Shown one piece after another: positions 24,037 through 29,924 of a stretch of 30,456 nucleotides of DNA (its first letter is position 1; each line of letters opens with the position of its first letter). The notes under the pieces were generated by a model that worked only from the letters and a program-made list of their open reading frames with translations, was not told the origin of the DNA and did no database searches. The translations under genes and the position numbers were made by a program. The DNA is from a virus. Where the stretch lies: positions 1-30,456 of IMG/VR virus record IMGVR_UViG_3300030106_002189. The stretch is one strand, 5' to 3'.

Positions 24037-24119
24037 TAGTTTACTTTACATCAATATCAATAGCTTTTATATGTGTGTTTATTGTAGGTGTGTTAGTAGG
24101 TAAAACAATGTATGAATAA
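24033..24119 (+). CDS. Very small membrane peptide
   Basis: ATG at 24033 overlaps the previous stop (ATGA) and gives 28 residues, almost all hydrophobic (FTSISIAFICVFIVGVLVG) with KTMYE at the end. The coupling with the upstream stop and the lack of other coding sense here favour translation, but the length gives little support. Function unknown. Confidence 0.4.
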   Translation: MIVYFTSISIAFICVFIVGVLVGKTMYE

Positions 24120-24131
24120 AACTAAAAGAAG

Positions 24132-24296
24132 ATGACATTTAAAAAAACAATGAATATATTATGGTATGGTATAACATGTGCATTAGTATACCTACTACTA
24201 GTAGAATTACTAACTGCTAGTAAAAACACATTATGTCCTTTATTGTTAGGATTGGTAATAGCAGTATTTACAACTATTGCTTTAATAGAAGAATAA
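24132..24296 (+). CDS. Small two-helix membrane protein
   Basis: ATG at 24132 gives 54 residues with two hydrophobic helices (ILWYGITCALVYLLLVELL, about 9-27, and LLLGLVIAVFTTIALI, about 37-52). It is preceded by AACTAAAAGAAG, nearly identical to the leader of the next two genes, which supports this start. Candidate for a superinfection exclusion or membrane-acting peptide, but this is only a guess from topology. Confidence 0.55.
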   Translation: MTFKKTMNILWYGITCALVYLLLVELLTASKNTLCPLLLGLVIAVFTTIALIEE

Positions 24297-24297
24297 A

Positions 24298-24308
24298 ACC
24301 AAAAGAAG
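24298..24308 (+). promoter_or_regulatory. Repeated translation-start leader
   Basis: ACCAAAAGAAG directly before ATG 24309 is repeated exactly before ATG 24594 (24583-24593), and a one-base variant ACTAAAAGAAG lies before ATG 24132 (24121-24131). The shared leader (AAAAGAAG touching the ATG) probably acts in ribosome loading, or marks genes that travelled as a set. Confidence 0.5.
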
Positions 24309-24581
24309 ATGAGAAAATTAATAACTAAAATCTTAAAAAGATTTGGATATGTAAAACAGGTTTCATATAGATTTTATATAAAAGATACTAATTGGATTCA
24401 AATAGTAGTATCACCAAAAGGAATAGCTAATAAAACAGTAGAAGGTGTTACATTACCAATAGGTGAATTAAGTATTTATAAAGGTGAATATCTAGAATTA
24501 GAAGATACATATAATGCAGATAGAACTAAAGAAAGAGATTTAATTCACTGGTATAATATGGGTGATTCAGAAATAACTTAA
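24309..24581 (+). CDS. Hypothetical protein
   Basis: This 90-residue protein starts basic (RKLITKILKRFGYVKQV) and continues with a beta-rich part (YRFYIKDTNWIQIVVSPKG, LPIGELSIYKGEYLELEDTY). No membrane or catalytic motif. The start follows the shared AAAAGAAG leader. It belongs to the small AT-rich cassette at 23.2-24.9 kb. Function unknown. Confidence 0.5.
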   Translation: MRKLITKILKRFGYVKQVSYRFYIKDTNWIQIVVSPKGIANKTVEGVTLPIGELSIYKGEYLELEDTYNADRTKERDLIHWYNMGDSEIT

Positions 24582-24593
24582 AACCAAAAGAAG

Positions 24594-24938
24594 ATGAATG
24601 CAAATAAAAAAGGAAAACGTTTTGAATTGCAAGTAGCAAAGTATTTAAGTAATATGTTCAATGAGGATATAAAAAGAACACCAAATTCAGGCGGGCTTAG
24701 TCTAAAAGGGGATATTATGGCAACTCAAGGAATACTAAGTGAATTTAACTGGGAGTGTAAGAACCAAGAAAAACTTAATATTTGGAAGGCTCTTGAGCAG
24801 TCAGCTAATGATTGCATAGGCTCACATAAACAACCATTAGTAGTTTTTACAAAGAACTTTGAAAAAGATTATTGTGCTTTAAGGTTAGAAGATTTTGTAC
24901 AATTATTATTAGAATTAAAACAGTTAAGGAATGAATGA
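24594..24938 (+). CDS. PD-(D/E)XK nuclease, Holliday-junction-resolvase-like
   Basis: This 114-residue protein has the Hjc-like order: NKKGKRFELQVAKYLS with Glu11, KRTPNSGGLSLKGDI with Asp40, and FNWECKNQE with Glu54-x-Lys56. A helix (WKALEQSANDCI) and a strand (PLVVFTKNF) follow. The size and spacing match small archaeal-type resolvases and phage PDDEXK enzymes, which cut branched DNA before packaging or during recombination. The start follows the shared AAAAGAAG leader. It overlaps the next gene by 8 bases. Confidence 0.7.
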   Translation: MNANKKGKRFELQVAKYLSNMFNEDIKRTPNSGGLSLKGDIMATQGILSEFNWECKNQEKLNIWKALEQSANDCIGSHKQPLVVFTKNFEKDYCALRLEDFVQLLLELKQLRNE

Positions 24939-25272
24939 AGTATTAAATAAAATAGCTGAGATTATAGAAGATTATAACAAAAGCCAATTAGACGGAGTTA
25001 AATTAAACAACCATTTAAAGGATTTAACATCTTACCTATATTACATTGAAACAATTAGAACCGAAGCCCACGAACGTTTTGAAGCAGTAATACACAACAA
25101 AGTAAAGGAAGGTTTCAGCGTAGCAAGGGCAACCAACGAAGCAAACGTAAACGTTCCCGAAATGTATAAACTCCGTAGACTCTTGGAAAGTGGTTACCGA
25201 GTGGCAGACGCTATGCGGACAAATATATCGTTTATAAAATCCGAAATGAATAATACCGTAAAAAATTATTAA
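24931..25272 (+). CDS. Helical protein common in Bacteroidota phages, unknown function
   Basis: This 113-residue helical protein has the pattern LKDLTSYLYYIETIRTEAHE, KVKEGFSVARATNEANV and PEMYKLRRLLESGYRVAD. I recognise the 'A...F...I......G.SV..A...A....PE.Y.LR..M' arrangement as recurrent upstream of sigma-like genes in Bacteroidota phages. It overlaps the nuclease gene by 8 bases. No enzymatic motif. Confidence 0.6.
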   Translation: MNEVLNKIAEIIEDYNKSQLDGVKLNNHLKDLTSYLYYIETIRTEAHERFEAVIHNKVKEGFSVARATNEANVNVPEMYKLRRLLESGYRVADAMRTNISFIKSEMNNTVKNY

Positions 25273-25281
25273 TTTTGCAGA

Positions 25282-25773
25282 GTGCCAAACAACAAAGAAA
25301 TAGAAGATATTAGAAAATACATTAAAAATATCGGCTTACACTACAACGTACCTTTTTTAGACGATTATATCCAAGAGGTTTTTCTGGCACTATTCAACAA
25401 AGGAACGGAGTTTATTTTAGATTTAAAGGCAAAAGATAAACTATACAACTATATATATAAAATTTGCGTCTATCAATTGTTATCGATTAACTCACCGTAT
25501 TATCGAACCTATATACTACCAAACACTTTTAACGATCTTACAGGCTCGGAAACCTACAAAAAAGAAAGCTTTAAGGAAGAAAAACTTCAGGAACTATTAA
25601 ACTCTTTGGACGAAGTAGACAAAAAGTTATTAAGTCAATTAATAGAATGTAGGGGAGTACGAACAGATTTAAGCAAAAAATCAAAAATACACTACTCTAG
25701 TTTACTAAAAATGATTGACAGACTAAAAGATAAAATAAAAACTAATTGGACTTTAAACGAATTTTATGGATAA
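25282..25773 (+). CDS. Sigma-70-like (ECF-type) factor
   Basis: A GTG start at 25282 gives 163 residues. Residues ~20-70 match sigma region 2 (NVPFLDDYIQEVFLALFNKG, LYNYIYKICVYQLLSI) and residues ~105-155 match region 4 (LLNSLDEVDKKLLSQLIEC, SKIHYSSLLKMIDRLKDKI, a helix-turn-helix). Divergent ECF-like sigma factors of this type occur in Bacteroidota phages just upstream of terminase genes and are thought to direct late transcription. It ends overlapping the next gene by 8 bases. The match is by pattern; it may also be a sigma-like regulator without full function. Confidence 0.65.
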   Translation: MPNNKEIEDIRKYIKNIGLHYNVPFLDDYIQEVFLALFNKGTEFILDLKAKDKLYNYIYKICVYQLLSINSPYYRTYILPNTFNDLTGSETYKKESFKEEKLQELLNSLDEVDKKLLSQLIECRGVRTDLSKKSKIHYSSLLKMIDRLKDKIKTNWTLNEFYG

Positions 25774-25984
25774 AATAATAGATATATTATTAATTTGTAC
25801 CTTTGCAACAACGTTTGTAGATTATATTTTACCTATCTTAGGGGTAAGGTTTAATTTTAAACCGTTAAATTGTTCTTTTTGCTTATCCTTTTGGTTAAGC
25901 TTACTTTTTGCCATCGTAACGGGGCAGCTCTATTATTTAGTTTCCCCGTTATTTTTAAGAATTATAGAAAGAAGATTATTATGA
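25766..25984 (+). CDS. Small membrane protein with NCSFCLSFW motif
   Basis: This 72-residue protein has hydrophobic segments (IIDILLICTFATTFVDYIL and FWLSLLFAIVTGQLYYLV) and a conserved-looking C-x-x-C motif (NCSFCLSFW) between them. The motif recurs in small membrane proteins of Bacteroidota phages. It overlaps the sigma-like gene by 8 bases and the next gene by 4 bases (ATGA). Function unknown. Confidence 0.6.
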   Translation: MDKIIDILLICTFATTFVDYILPILGVRFNFKPLNCSFCLSFWLSLLFAIVTGQLYYLVSPLFLRIIERRLL

Positions 25985-26256
25985 TAATAGACGATGTAAT
26001 TAACATTTACCGAAAAGTTAAAGTAATTCCTAGCCAATGCCATTTAAATTGGTTAAAAGAAAACTTAAACCCTATACTAAAAGAAATAGATAGTAACCTA
26101 GTTCCTAACTGGGGTTGTTCAACTTGCGTTAATAATTATATGAATATGCTAATAGGTTGGCAAGACCGCAAAATAAAAGCAGAACAAGAGAAACCAAAAC
26201 CCAAGCCCAAACGTAAAACAACAAATGCCAAAAGAAGAACTAAAAAAAGAAGTTAG
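25981..26256 (+). CDS. Hypothetical protein with basic Pro/Lys tail
   Basis: ATG at 25981 overlaps the preceding stop and gives 91 residues. The longer upstream frame reads through the previous gene and is a shadow. The protein has a helical part with a C-x-x-C (WGCSTCVNNYMNML) and a highly basic tail (KPKPKPKRKTTNAKRRTKKR). It may bind nucleic acid. It overlaps the next gene by 32 bases. Confidence 0.6.
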   Translation: MIIDDVINIYRKVKVIPSQCHLNWLKENLNPILKEIDSNLVPNWGCSTCVNNYMNMLIGWQDRKIKAEQEKPKPKPKRKTTNAKRRTKKRS

Positions 26257-26431
26257 CTACGGTTATTTCGTAGACGAAGAAGGGCTTTATTACTATTCCG
26301 AAAAGGACGGGGAAGTAGAAGAATTTTTTTCAATTAATGGCGTGGCAACCATTAGCTTAAATTATAACGAAATTAAATTATTACATTTAGCTTATATATA
26401 CGAGGATGGAGATAATACAAAACTGGAATAG
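26225..26431 (+). CDS. Hypothetical protein
   Basis: This 68-residue acidic, Tyr-rich, beta-like protein (YGYFVDEEGLYYYSEKDGE, then a helix NEIKLLHLAYIY) overlaps neighbours by 32 and 26 bases. Composition changes cleanly at its start, supporting the reading frame. Function unknown. Confidence 0.5.
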   Translation: MPKEELKKEVSYGYFVDEEGLYYYSEKDGEVEEFFSINGVATISLNYNEIKLLHLAYIYEDGDNTKLE

Positions 26432-26588
26432 TTACTACGATAGGGAACTAATGAAAAGAAGACTAACATATAACGGTAATAGGGTTTACATTAAAAGCTT
26501 AACACCCAAATACGCTTTAGTAAGTCACTCAAAAGAAAACAAAAAAAAGTTTAAAGTAAACGTAAAAGACTTAGCAGAGATAAAATAA
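26406..26588 (+). CDS. Hypothetical protein
   Basis: This 60-residue basic protein has a C-terminal beta-like part (RRLTYNGNRVYIKSLTPKYA, KKKFKVNVKDLAEI) reminiscent of a small SH3-like or KOW-like barrel, though this is only an impression. It overlaps the previous gene by 26 bases, and its stop shares one base with the next start. Confidence 0.5.
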   Translation: MEIIQNWNSYYDRELMKRRLTYNGNRVYIKSLTPKYALVSHSKENKKKFKVNVKDLAEIK

Positions 26589-26839
26589 TGCTTTCAGAAA
26601 AAGAAATAAAACACTATAAAGAAAAACACGGCTATAAAGAATTTAGCTTTTATTTACGTTATATAGAAGCCTTAAAAAAATGGCGGTTTTTACCCACTAA
26701 TTTTATTTTAAACGTTTTAGCAAATAGTGAAGATCTCCCAACTAATAAAAAAACTAGAACAGGAAGTAATAGAACACTCAAACGGCAAATACAAAAGCAG
26801 TTGGGAAATAGAGCAATTAAAGTACATAAGGGAAACTAA
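26588..26839 (+). CDS. Hypothetical protein
   Basis: This 83-residue protein has a helical first half (SEKEIKHYKEKHGYKEFSFY, RYIEALKKWRFLP) and a basic second half (RTGSNRTLKRQIQKQLGNRA). The second half overlaps, out of frame, a 53-residue reading frame at 26727 that looks more protein-like, so the C-terminal ~37 residues may be under weak selection or an indel may separate the two frames. Confidence 0.45.
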   Translation: MLSEKEIKHYKEKHGYKEFSFYLRYIEALKKWRFLPTNFILNVLANSEDLPTNKKTRTGSNRTLKRQIQKQLGNRAIKVHKGN

Positions 26840-26888
26840 ACAAGACCTACCTAGATGGGTAAAAGAATTAATTAAAAGTTATGATTAA
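26727..26888 (+). CDS. Overlapping small helical protein
   Basis: In the +1 frame relative to the gene at 26588, GTG at 26727 opens 53 residues: KISQLIKKLEQEVIEHSNG followed by KYKSSWEIEQLKYIRETKQD and LPRWVKELIKSYD. The sequence is a well-formed amphipathic protein and connects by overlap (ATGATTAA) to the next gene, so it is probably translated. The only in-frame start is GTG. Alternative: it is the true C-terminus of the 26588 gene after a frameshift. Confidence 0.5.
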   Translation: MKISQLIKKLEQEVIEHSNGKYKSSWEIEQLKYIRETKQDLPRWVKELIKSYD

Positions 26889-27075
26889 GGAATTTATATT
26901 AAATCAAACATTTGAAAAAAAAATTAAATTACTAGAGTCTGCTTTTGATGAAGGCTTTGGAATGTTTTGGCAAGTGGCAGAAATACTATTGAAAGCACCT
27001 TGTGGAGAGGGTGGTGGTTTACCTTCTGAAACAATAGACAAAGTTTTTAAAAAAAAGTTGAATGAAATAAAATGA
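26881..27075 (+). CDS. Hypothetical protein
   Basis: This 64-residue helical protein (KEFILNQTFEKKIKLLESA, FDEGFGMFWQVAEILLKA) with a Gly-rich turn (CGEGGGLPSE) overlaps the preceding frame by 8 bases and the next ATG by 4. It sits just upstream of the small terminase gene. Function unknown. Confidence 0.5.
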   Translation: MIKEFILNQTFEKKIKLLESAFDEGFGMFWQVAEILLKAPCGEGGGLPSETIDKVFKKKLNEIK

Positions 27076-27173
27076 GAGGATATATAATAGCATTAATATT
27101 TTTAATAATTGAAGGAATTACCAGACATAAAACTAACACCAAAACAAAGAAGGTTCGCAGAAGAATACGTTGA
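27072..27173 (+). CDS. Very small membrane-like peptide overlapping the terminase gene
   Basis: ATG at 27072 overlaps the previous stop and gives 33 residues: a hydrophobic start (RGYIIALIFLIIEGI) and a basic tail (TKTKKVRRRIR). Most of it overlaps the small terminase gene in another frame. It may simply be a coupling frame that brings ribosomes to the TTG start at 27109. Low support. Confidence 0.25.
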   Translation: MRGYIIALIFLIIEGITRHKTNTKTKKVRRRIR

Positions 27174-27600
27174 CTGTGGGAATGGTTCTGAAGCTTATAG
27201 AAGGGCTTACAATGTAAAGCCAACAACGTCAAACGATGTTATTAAAGTTAGTGCAAATGAGTTACTAAGAAACCCTAACATATCCCTAACAATTGACAAA
27301 TTAAGAAAACAACAGGCGGACAAGTTCGAAATAAGCCGCTCAGACGTTGCTAAGGGCTATTTAGAGATAATAAACGCGTGGCGTAGTCTAATGGTACTAG
27401 CTTCAAAAGAAAAGCTCTCTAAGGACGAAAAACAGAAGTTTTATTTATTAAAGGAAATGGTTAAGGGTTCGGACTATCGAGGGGCGTTTGATAGCCTAGC
27501 GAAGATGTTCGGACTAAACGAACCAGACAAAACACAAATAGACCAAACGGTCAAAGAAATCCAAGTAGTAATTAATCGTGGAAGTAACGGAGATATTTGA
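27109..27600 (+). CDS. terS: Terminase small subunit
   Basis: This 163-residue protein has the Terminase_2-like pattern KLTPKQRRFAEEYVDCGNGS, EAYRRAYNVKP, VIKVSANELLRNPNI (an N-terminal HTH region for DNA recognition), then a helical oligomerisation part (SRSDVAKGYLEIINAWRSL) and a C-terminal tail. The only usable start is TTG at 27109, since the frame has a TAA at 27106-27108. It recognises the viral DNA end or pac site and loads the large subunit. It overlaps the terL start by 23 bases, the usual coupled arrangement. Confidence 0.85.
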   Translation: MKELPDIKLTPKQRRFAEEYVDCGNGSEAYRRAYNVKPTTSNDVIKVSANELLRNPNISLTIDKLRKQQADKFEISRSDVAKGYLEIINAWRSLMVLASKEKLSKDEKQKFYLLKEMVKGSDYRGAFDSLAKMFGLNEPDKTQIDQTVKEIQVVINRGSNGDI

Positions 27601-28759
27601 TAAAAATTATTTTAGTGAAGCCAAAATAGTAGTAAACAGAGGGGGTACTAGGTCTAGTAAAACCTATTCTTTAAACCAAATTTGTGCGTTATGGTTAATT
27701 AGTGGAATGTATGGCGAAAACCTTTATTTATCTGAAGGTATTTGGACTTCTGTCCGTAAGTATAGAACCAACCTAGACGGAACAATAATAAGGGATTTTG
27801 AGGAAATACTAAAACAAAACGGTTACTACAATATGGTTGACCATAACAAAACCAAAAAAACGTATAAATTCAAAAAGCGAATGGTTGAGTTTATAGGAGC
27901 AGACGATCAACAGAAGCTAAGGGGAGCAAAACGAAACATTCTATACTGTAACGAGGCTAACGAATTGGAATATAAAAAGGAGTTTTTTCAATTGTTAATG
28001 CGTACTGAAAACAAAATATTTTTAGACTTCAACCCAGATGACGAACAAGTGTGGATTAATCAGGAACTAGAAATAAAACGTTCTGCGGAAGTTGGTGACG
28101 TTGAGGTAATTGTCAGTAATTACAAAAATAATTCCTACCTACCCAAAAGCTTAATTAAAGAAATTGAATACCTACAACAAACCGATAAAGAGTTCTGGAA
28201 AATATATGGGTTAGGTGAATACGGTAATATAAGCGGTTTAATTTACGAAAACGTGGAGTATGTCGAAACAATGCCTGAATGTGATTTAGTATCGTATGGC
28301 TTAGACTGGGGATATAGTTTAGATCCAACCGCCTGTGTTGGTGTTTATAAACGTGGTGAAGAATTGTATTTAAAAGAAATACTTTACGAAAAAGGACTTA
28401 CCAACCAAGACATAGCGGAACGTCTAAAGCCTATTGTTGGAAGGGAAGAAATAATCTGCGATAGTGCCGAACCAAAGTCAATAGAAGAATTGTATCGTTT
28501 AGGTTTAAACGTTAAACCAGCTACTAAAGGCAAGGACAGTATCAACAACGGAATAGACATTTTAAAACGTTATAAAATAAAGGTTGTTAACGGTTCTAAT
28601 TTGCGTAAAGAGTTTAGGTCTTATAAATGGGCAACGGACAAAAATGGTAATTCATTAAACAAACCAATTGACAAATTTAACCACCTATTAGACGCATTAA
28701 GATACGTTGCATTAATACACCTTAAAAAACATAATAGGGGTTGGTATGCAATACGTTAA
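27578..28759 (+). CDS. terL: Terminase large subunit
   Basis: This 393-residue protein has the ATPase motif RGGTRSSKTYS (Walker A variant, 22-29) with an adenine-binding-like region just before it, and a Walker B-like strand ILYCNEA (121-127, catalytic Glu126). The C-terminal nuclease has three acidic positions in GLDWGYS (about 243), ICDSAEP (about 294) and FNHLLDALRY (about 371). This is the PBSX/XtmB-like type of packaging motor, which cuts concatemers and pumps DNA into the prohead through the portal. Length is near the short end for the family (about 400-550). It converges with a minus-strand gene with one base between the stops. Confidence 0.9.
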   Translation: MEVTEIFDKNYFSEAKIVVNRGGTRSSKTYSLNQICALWLISGMYGENLYLSEGIWTSVRKYRTNLDGTIIRDFEEILKQNGYYNMVDHNKTKKTYKFKKRMVEFIGADDQQKLRGAKRNILYCNEANELEYKKEFFQLLMRTENKIFLDFNPDDEQVWINQELEIKRSAEVGDVEVIVSNYKNNSYLPKSLIKEIEYLQQTDKEFWKIYGLGEYGNISGLIYENVEYVETMPECDLVSYGLDWGYSLDPTACVGVYKRGEELYLKEILYEKGLTNQDIAERLKPIVGREEIICDSAEPKSIEELYRLGLNVKPATKGKDSINNGIDILKRYKIKVVNGSNLRKEFRSYKWATDKNGNSLNKPIDKFNHLLDALRYVALIHLKKHNRGWYAIR

Positions 28760-28760
28760 A

Positions 28761-28931
28761 TTATCTTTTTTCTGCTTTCCAAAATTCGCCATTCTTATAA
28801 TAAATTTTAGCCATTATTCGATATTTGTTCCAAAGTTTTTTACTGATTGGCAAAATATGGTTTTCGTCAAATATTCTTGACATTTTGGACTCTGTATTTA
28901 CTAATTCAATTTGTTTTTTTGTTAACTTCAT
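28761..28931 (-). CDS. Only minus-strand gene: small basic protein, unknown
   Basis: Reading the minus strand from ATG at 28931 gives 56 residues (MKLTKKQIELVNTESKMSRI, then FDENHILPISKKLWNKYRI and YYKNGEFWKAEKR), with TAA at 28763-28761. The protein is basic and helical with aromatic residues and no membrane segment. All other genes are on the plus strand. Its promoter region contains the iteron array B (28975-29049), so it may be controlled by, or control, whatever binds there. It could be a DNA-binding regulator, but no family is recognised. Confidence 0.6.
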   Translation of the reverse strand: MKLTKKQIELVNTESKMSRIFDENHILPISKKLWNKYRIMAKIYYKNGEFWKAEKR

Positions 28932-28974
28932 AACGCTAATATAATAAAAAATATTAAATCAAAAATAAAGCCTT

Positions 28975-29049
28975 GCTTAAGTATGGCTTAAGTACTGCTT
29001 AAGTGTTGCTTAAGTACTGCTAACATTTTGCTAAAGCATTAAGAAAAGA
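28975..29049 (+). repeat. Iteron array B, second candidate origin or operator
   Basis: Six 11-base units in tandem: GCTTAAGTATG (28975), GCTTAAGTACT (28986), GCTTAAGTGTT (28997), GCTTAAGTACT (29008), then degenerate GCTAACATTTT (29019) and GCTAAAGCATT (29030). AAGAAAAGA follows. The end (29031-29049) is identical to 21954-21972 in array A. It lies in a 202-base region between the minus-strand gene and the tail chaperone gene. A-rich and AT-rich sequence follows on the plus-strand side. Iteron, operator and packaging-signal roles are all possible. Confidence 0.75.
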
Positions 29050-29068
29050 AAAGAAAAGAAAAGAAAAG
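29041..29068 (+). repeat. AAAAG microsatellite
   Basis: AAG followed by five AAAAG units, purine-only on the plus strand, directly after iteron array B. Such purine tracts are flexible or easily unwound and could belong to an origin; they are also prone to length variation. The sequence from here to 29133 is AT-rich without a gene. Confidence 0.85.
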
Positions 29069-29133
29069 ATATATAAGAAAAAAAATATTTTTGTTAAACG
29101 TGTTATTATTGAAAAATTTTATATATATAGACT

Positions 29134-29769
29134 ATGGAGCTTAAAATACCTACCAGCTGGGAAGACATAACATTAGGACAATACATTGAACTAAGACCAA
29201 TACTACAAACTAAACAAGACGATATTAAAAGGGTAATTAATATTCTTTGTGTTTTAACGGGTAAAAAAAGGGAAGAAATTAGAAACGTAACAATACCAGA
29301 CTTTCACAAATTAGTTAAAAAGATGTCGTTTCTAAATGATCCCTTACCTAAACAACTAAATAAAAGAAGGTTTTTAATTGGAGGTAAATGGTACGAGTTT
29401 AAGTTAGACGCTAAAAAAATGTTGTTTGGAGAGTATATTAGCGTTATGGAAATACTGCAAAAGTCAGGAGATAACGAAGACTTATTATTTAATAACCTAC
29501 ATAAAATATTAACGGTTATTTGCAGACCAGTATATAAAACGTTATTCGGTTTTAAAAGTGTTGACATAGACGGGGATTTAATACGGGAAACGGCTAACAA
29601 CTTTTATAACAATATGCCAATAACAATAGCTTACCCGATAGGTGTTTTTTTTTATCAACGCTATCCAACCTTAACGGAAACTATAAAAACTTCTTTGATG
29701 GAGGAAGCCGAAAAGAAGATAAAGGAAGTAAAAACAGATTTACAGAAAGCTGGGGCTGGTGGAGTTTAA
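29134..29769 (+). CDS. Tail assembly chaperone (short form)
   Basis: This 211-residue protein starts ELKIPTSWEDITLGQYIEL and continues with DIKRVINILCVLTGKKREEI, LIGGKWYEFKLDAKKM, FGEYISVMEILQKSG and a C-terminal AYPIGVFFYQRYP. This pattern resembles the tail assembly chaperone (gpG-like) of Bacteroidota siphophages. Such proteins wrap the tape measure during tail assembly and are made in two forms by a ribosomal frameshift. A slippery run at 29646-29652 and an open -1 frame to 29924 follow (next entries). It is the first gene after the iteron region. The chaperone identity rests on pattern plus the frameshift arrangement. Confidence 0.7.
   Translation: MELKIPTSWEDITLGQYIELRPILQTKQDDIKRVINILCVLTGKKREEIRNVTIPDFHKLVKKMSFLNDPLPKQLNKRRFLIGGKWYEFKLDAKKMLFGEYISVMEILQKSGDNEDLLFNNLHKILTVICRPVYKTLFGFKSVDIDGDLIRETANNFYNNMPITIAYPIGVFFYQRYPTLTETIKTSLMEEAEKKIKEVKTDLQKAGAGGV
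29646..29652 (+). other. Slippery heptamer T-TTT-TTT for -1 frameshift
   Basis: In the chaperone frame the codons are GGT GTT TTT TTT TAT (29641-29655), a run of nine T. The heptamer T TTT TTT (29646-29652) is an X-XXY-YYZ site, on which both tRNAs can re-pair after slipping back one base. The -1 frame is open from 29610 to 29924, well past the zero-frame stop at 29767-29769. I did not find a clear downstream pseudoknot by eye. Confidence 0.7.
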
Positions 29770-29924
29770 TAGACTCACTAACCAATAGTAGGGTAGACAA
29801 ATGGGAAGAGGTGCAACAATGGGAAGTAATAAAGGCTTTGAATATATGTTGTTATTTTAAAGATAAACAACAAATGGAGGCACAAATGCAACAAGAGGCT
29901 TTACAAAAAATGAAACGCAGATAA
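29652..29924 (+). CDS. Tail assembly chaperone, frameshift extension (gpGT-like)
   Basis: After a -1 slip at 29646-29652 translation would continue for 90 residues to TAA 29922-29924, giving a 263-residue fusion to the chaperone. The extension has a conserved-looking core SWGWWSLIDSLTNSRVDKWE, then VQQWEVIKALNICCYFKDKQ, and a helical, Gln-rich end. A 'W..L...L......K...V......LN...Y.KD' pattern is known from chaperone extensions in other siphophages. No independent start codon with a suitable leader precedes the core. The next gene begins immediately after its stop (TAA ATG), which supports this reading frame as real coding sequence. Confidence 0.75.
   Translation, partial: LSTLSNLNGNYKNFFDGGSRKEDKGSKNRFTESWGWWSLIDSLTNSRVDKWEEVQQWEVIKALNICCYFKDKQQMEAQMQQEALQKMKRR

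Noticed and set aside
28940-29133. Standard Bacteroidota promoter (TTTG, 19-20 bases, TAnnTTTG) before the chaperone gene
   Set aside because: TTTG at 29090-29093 and TATTATTG at 29104-29111 are only 10 bases apart; spacing does not fit.
29730-29736. A-AAA-ACA as an alternative slippery site in the chaperone gene
   Set aside because: Only the P-site codon could re-pair after a -1 slip; the upstream T run allows both tRNAs to re-pair.
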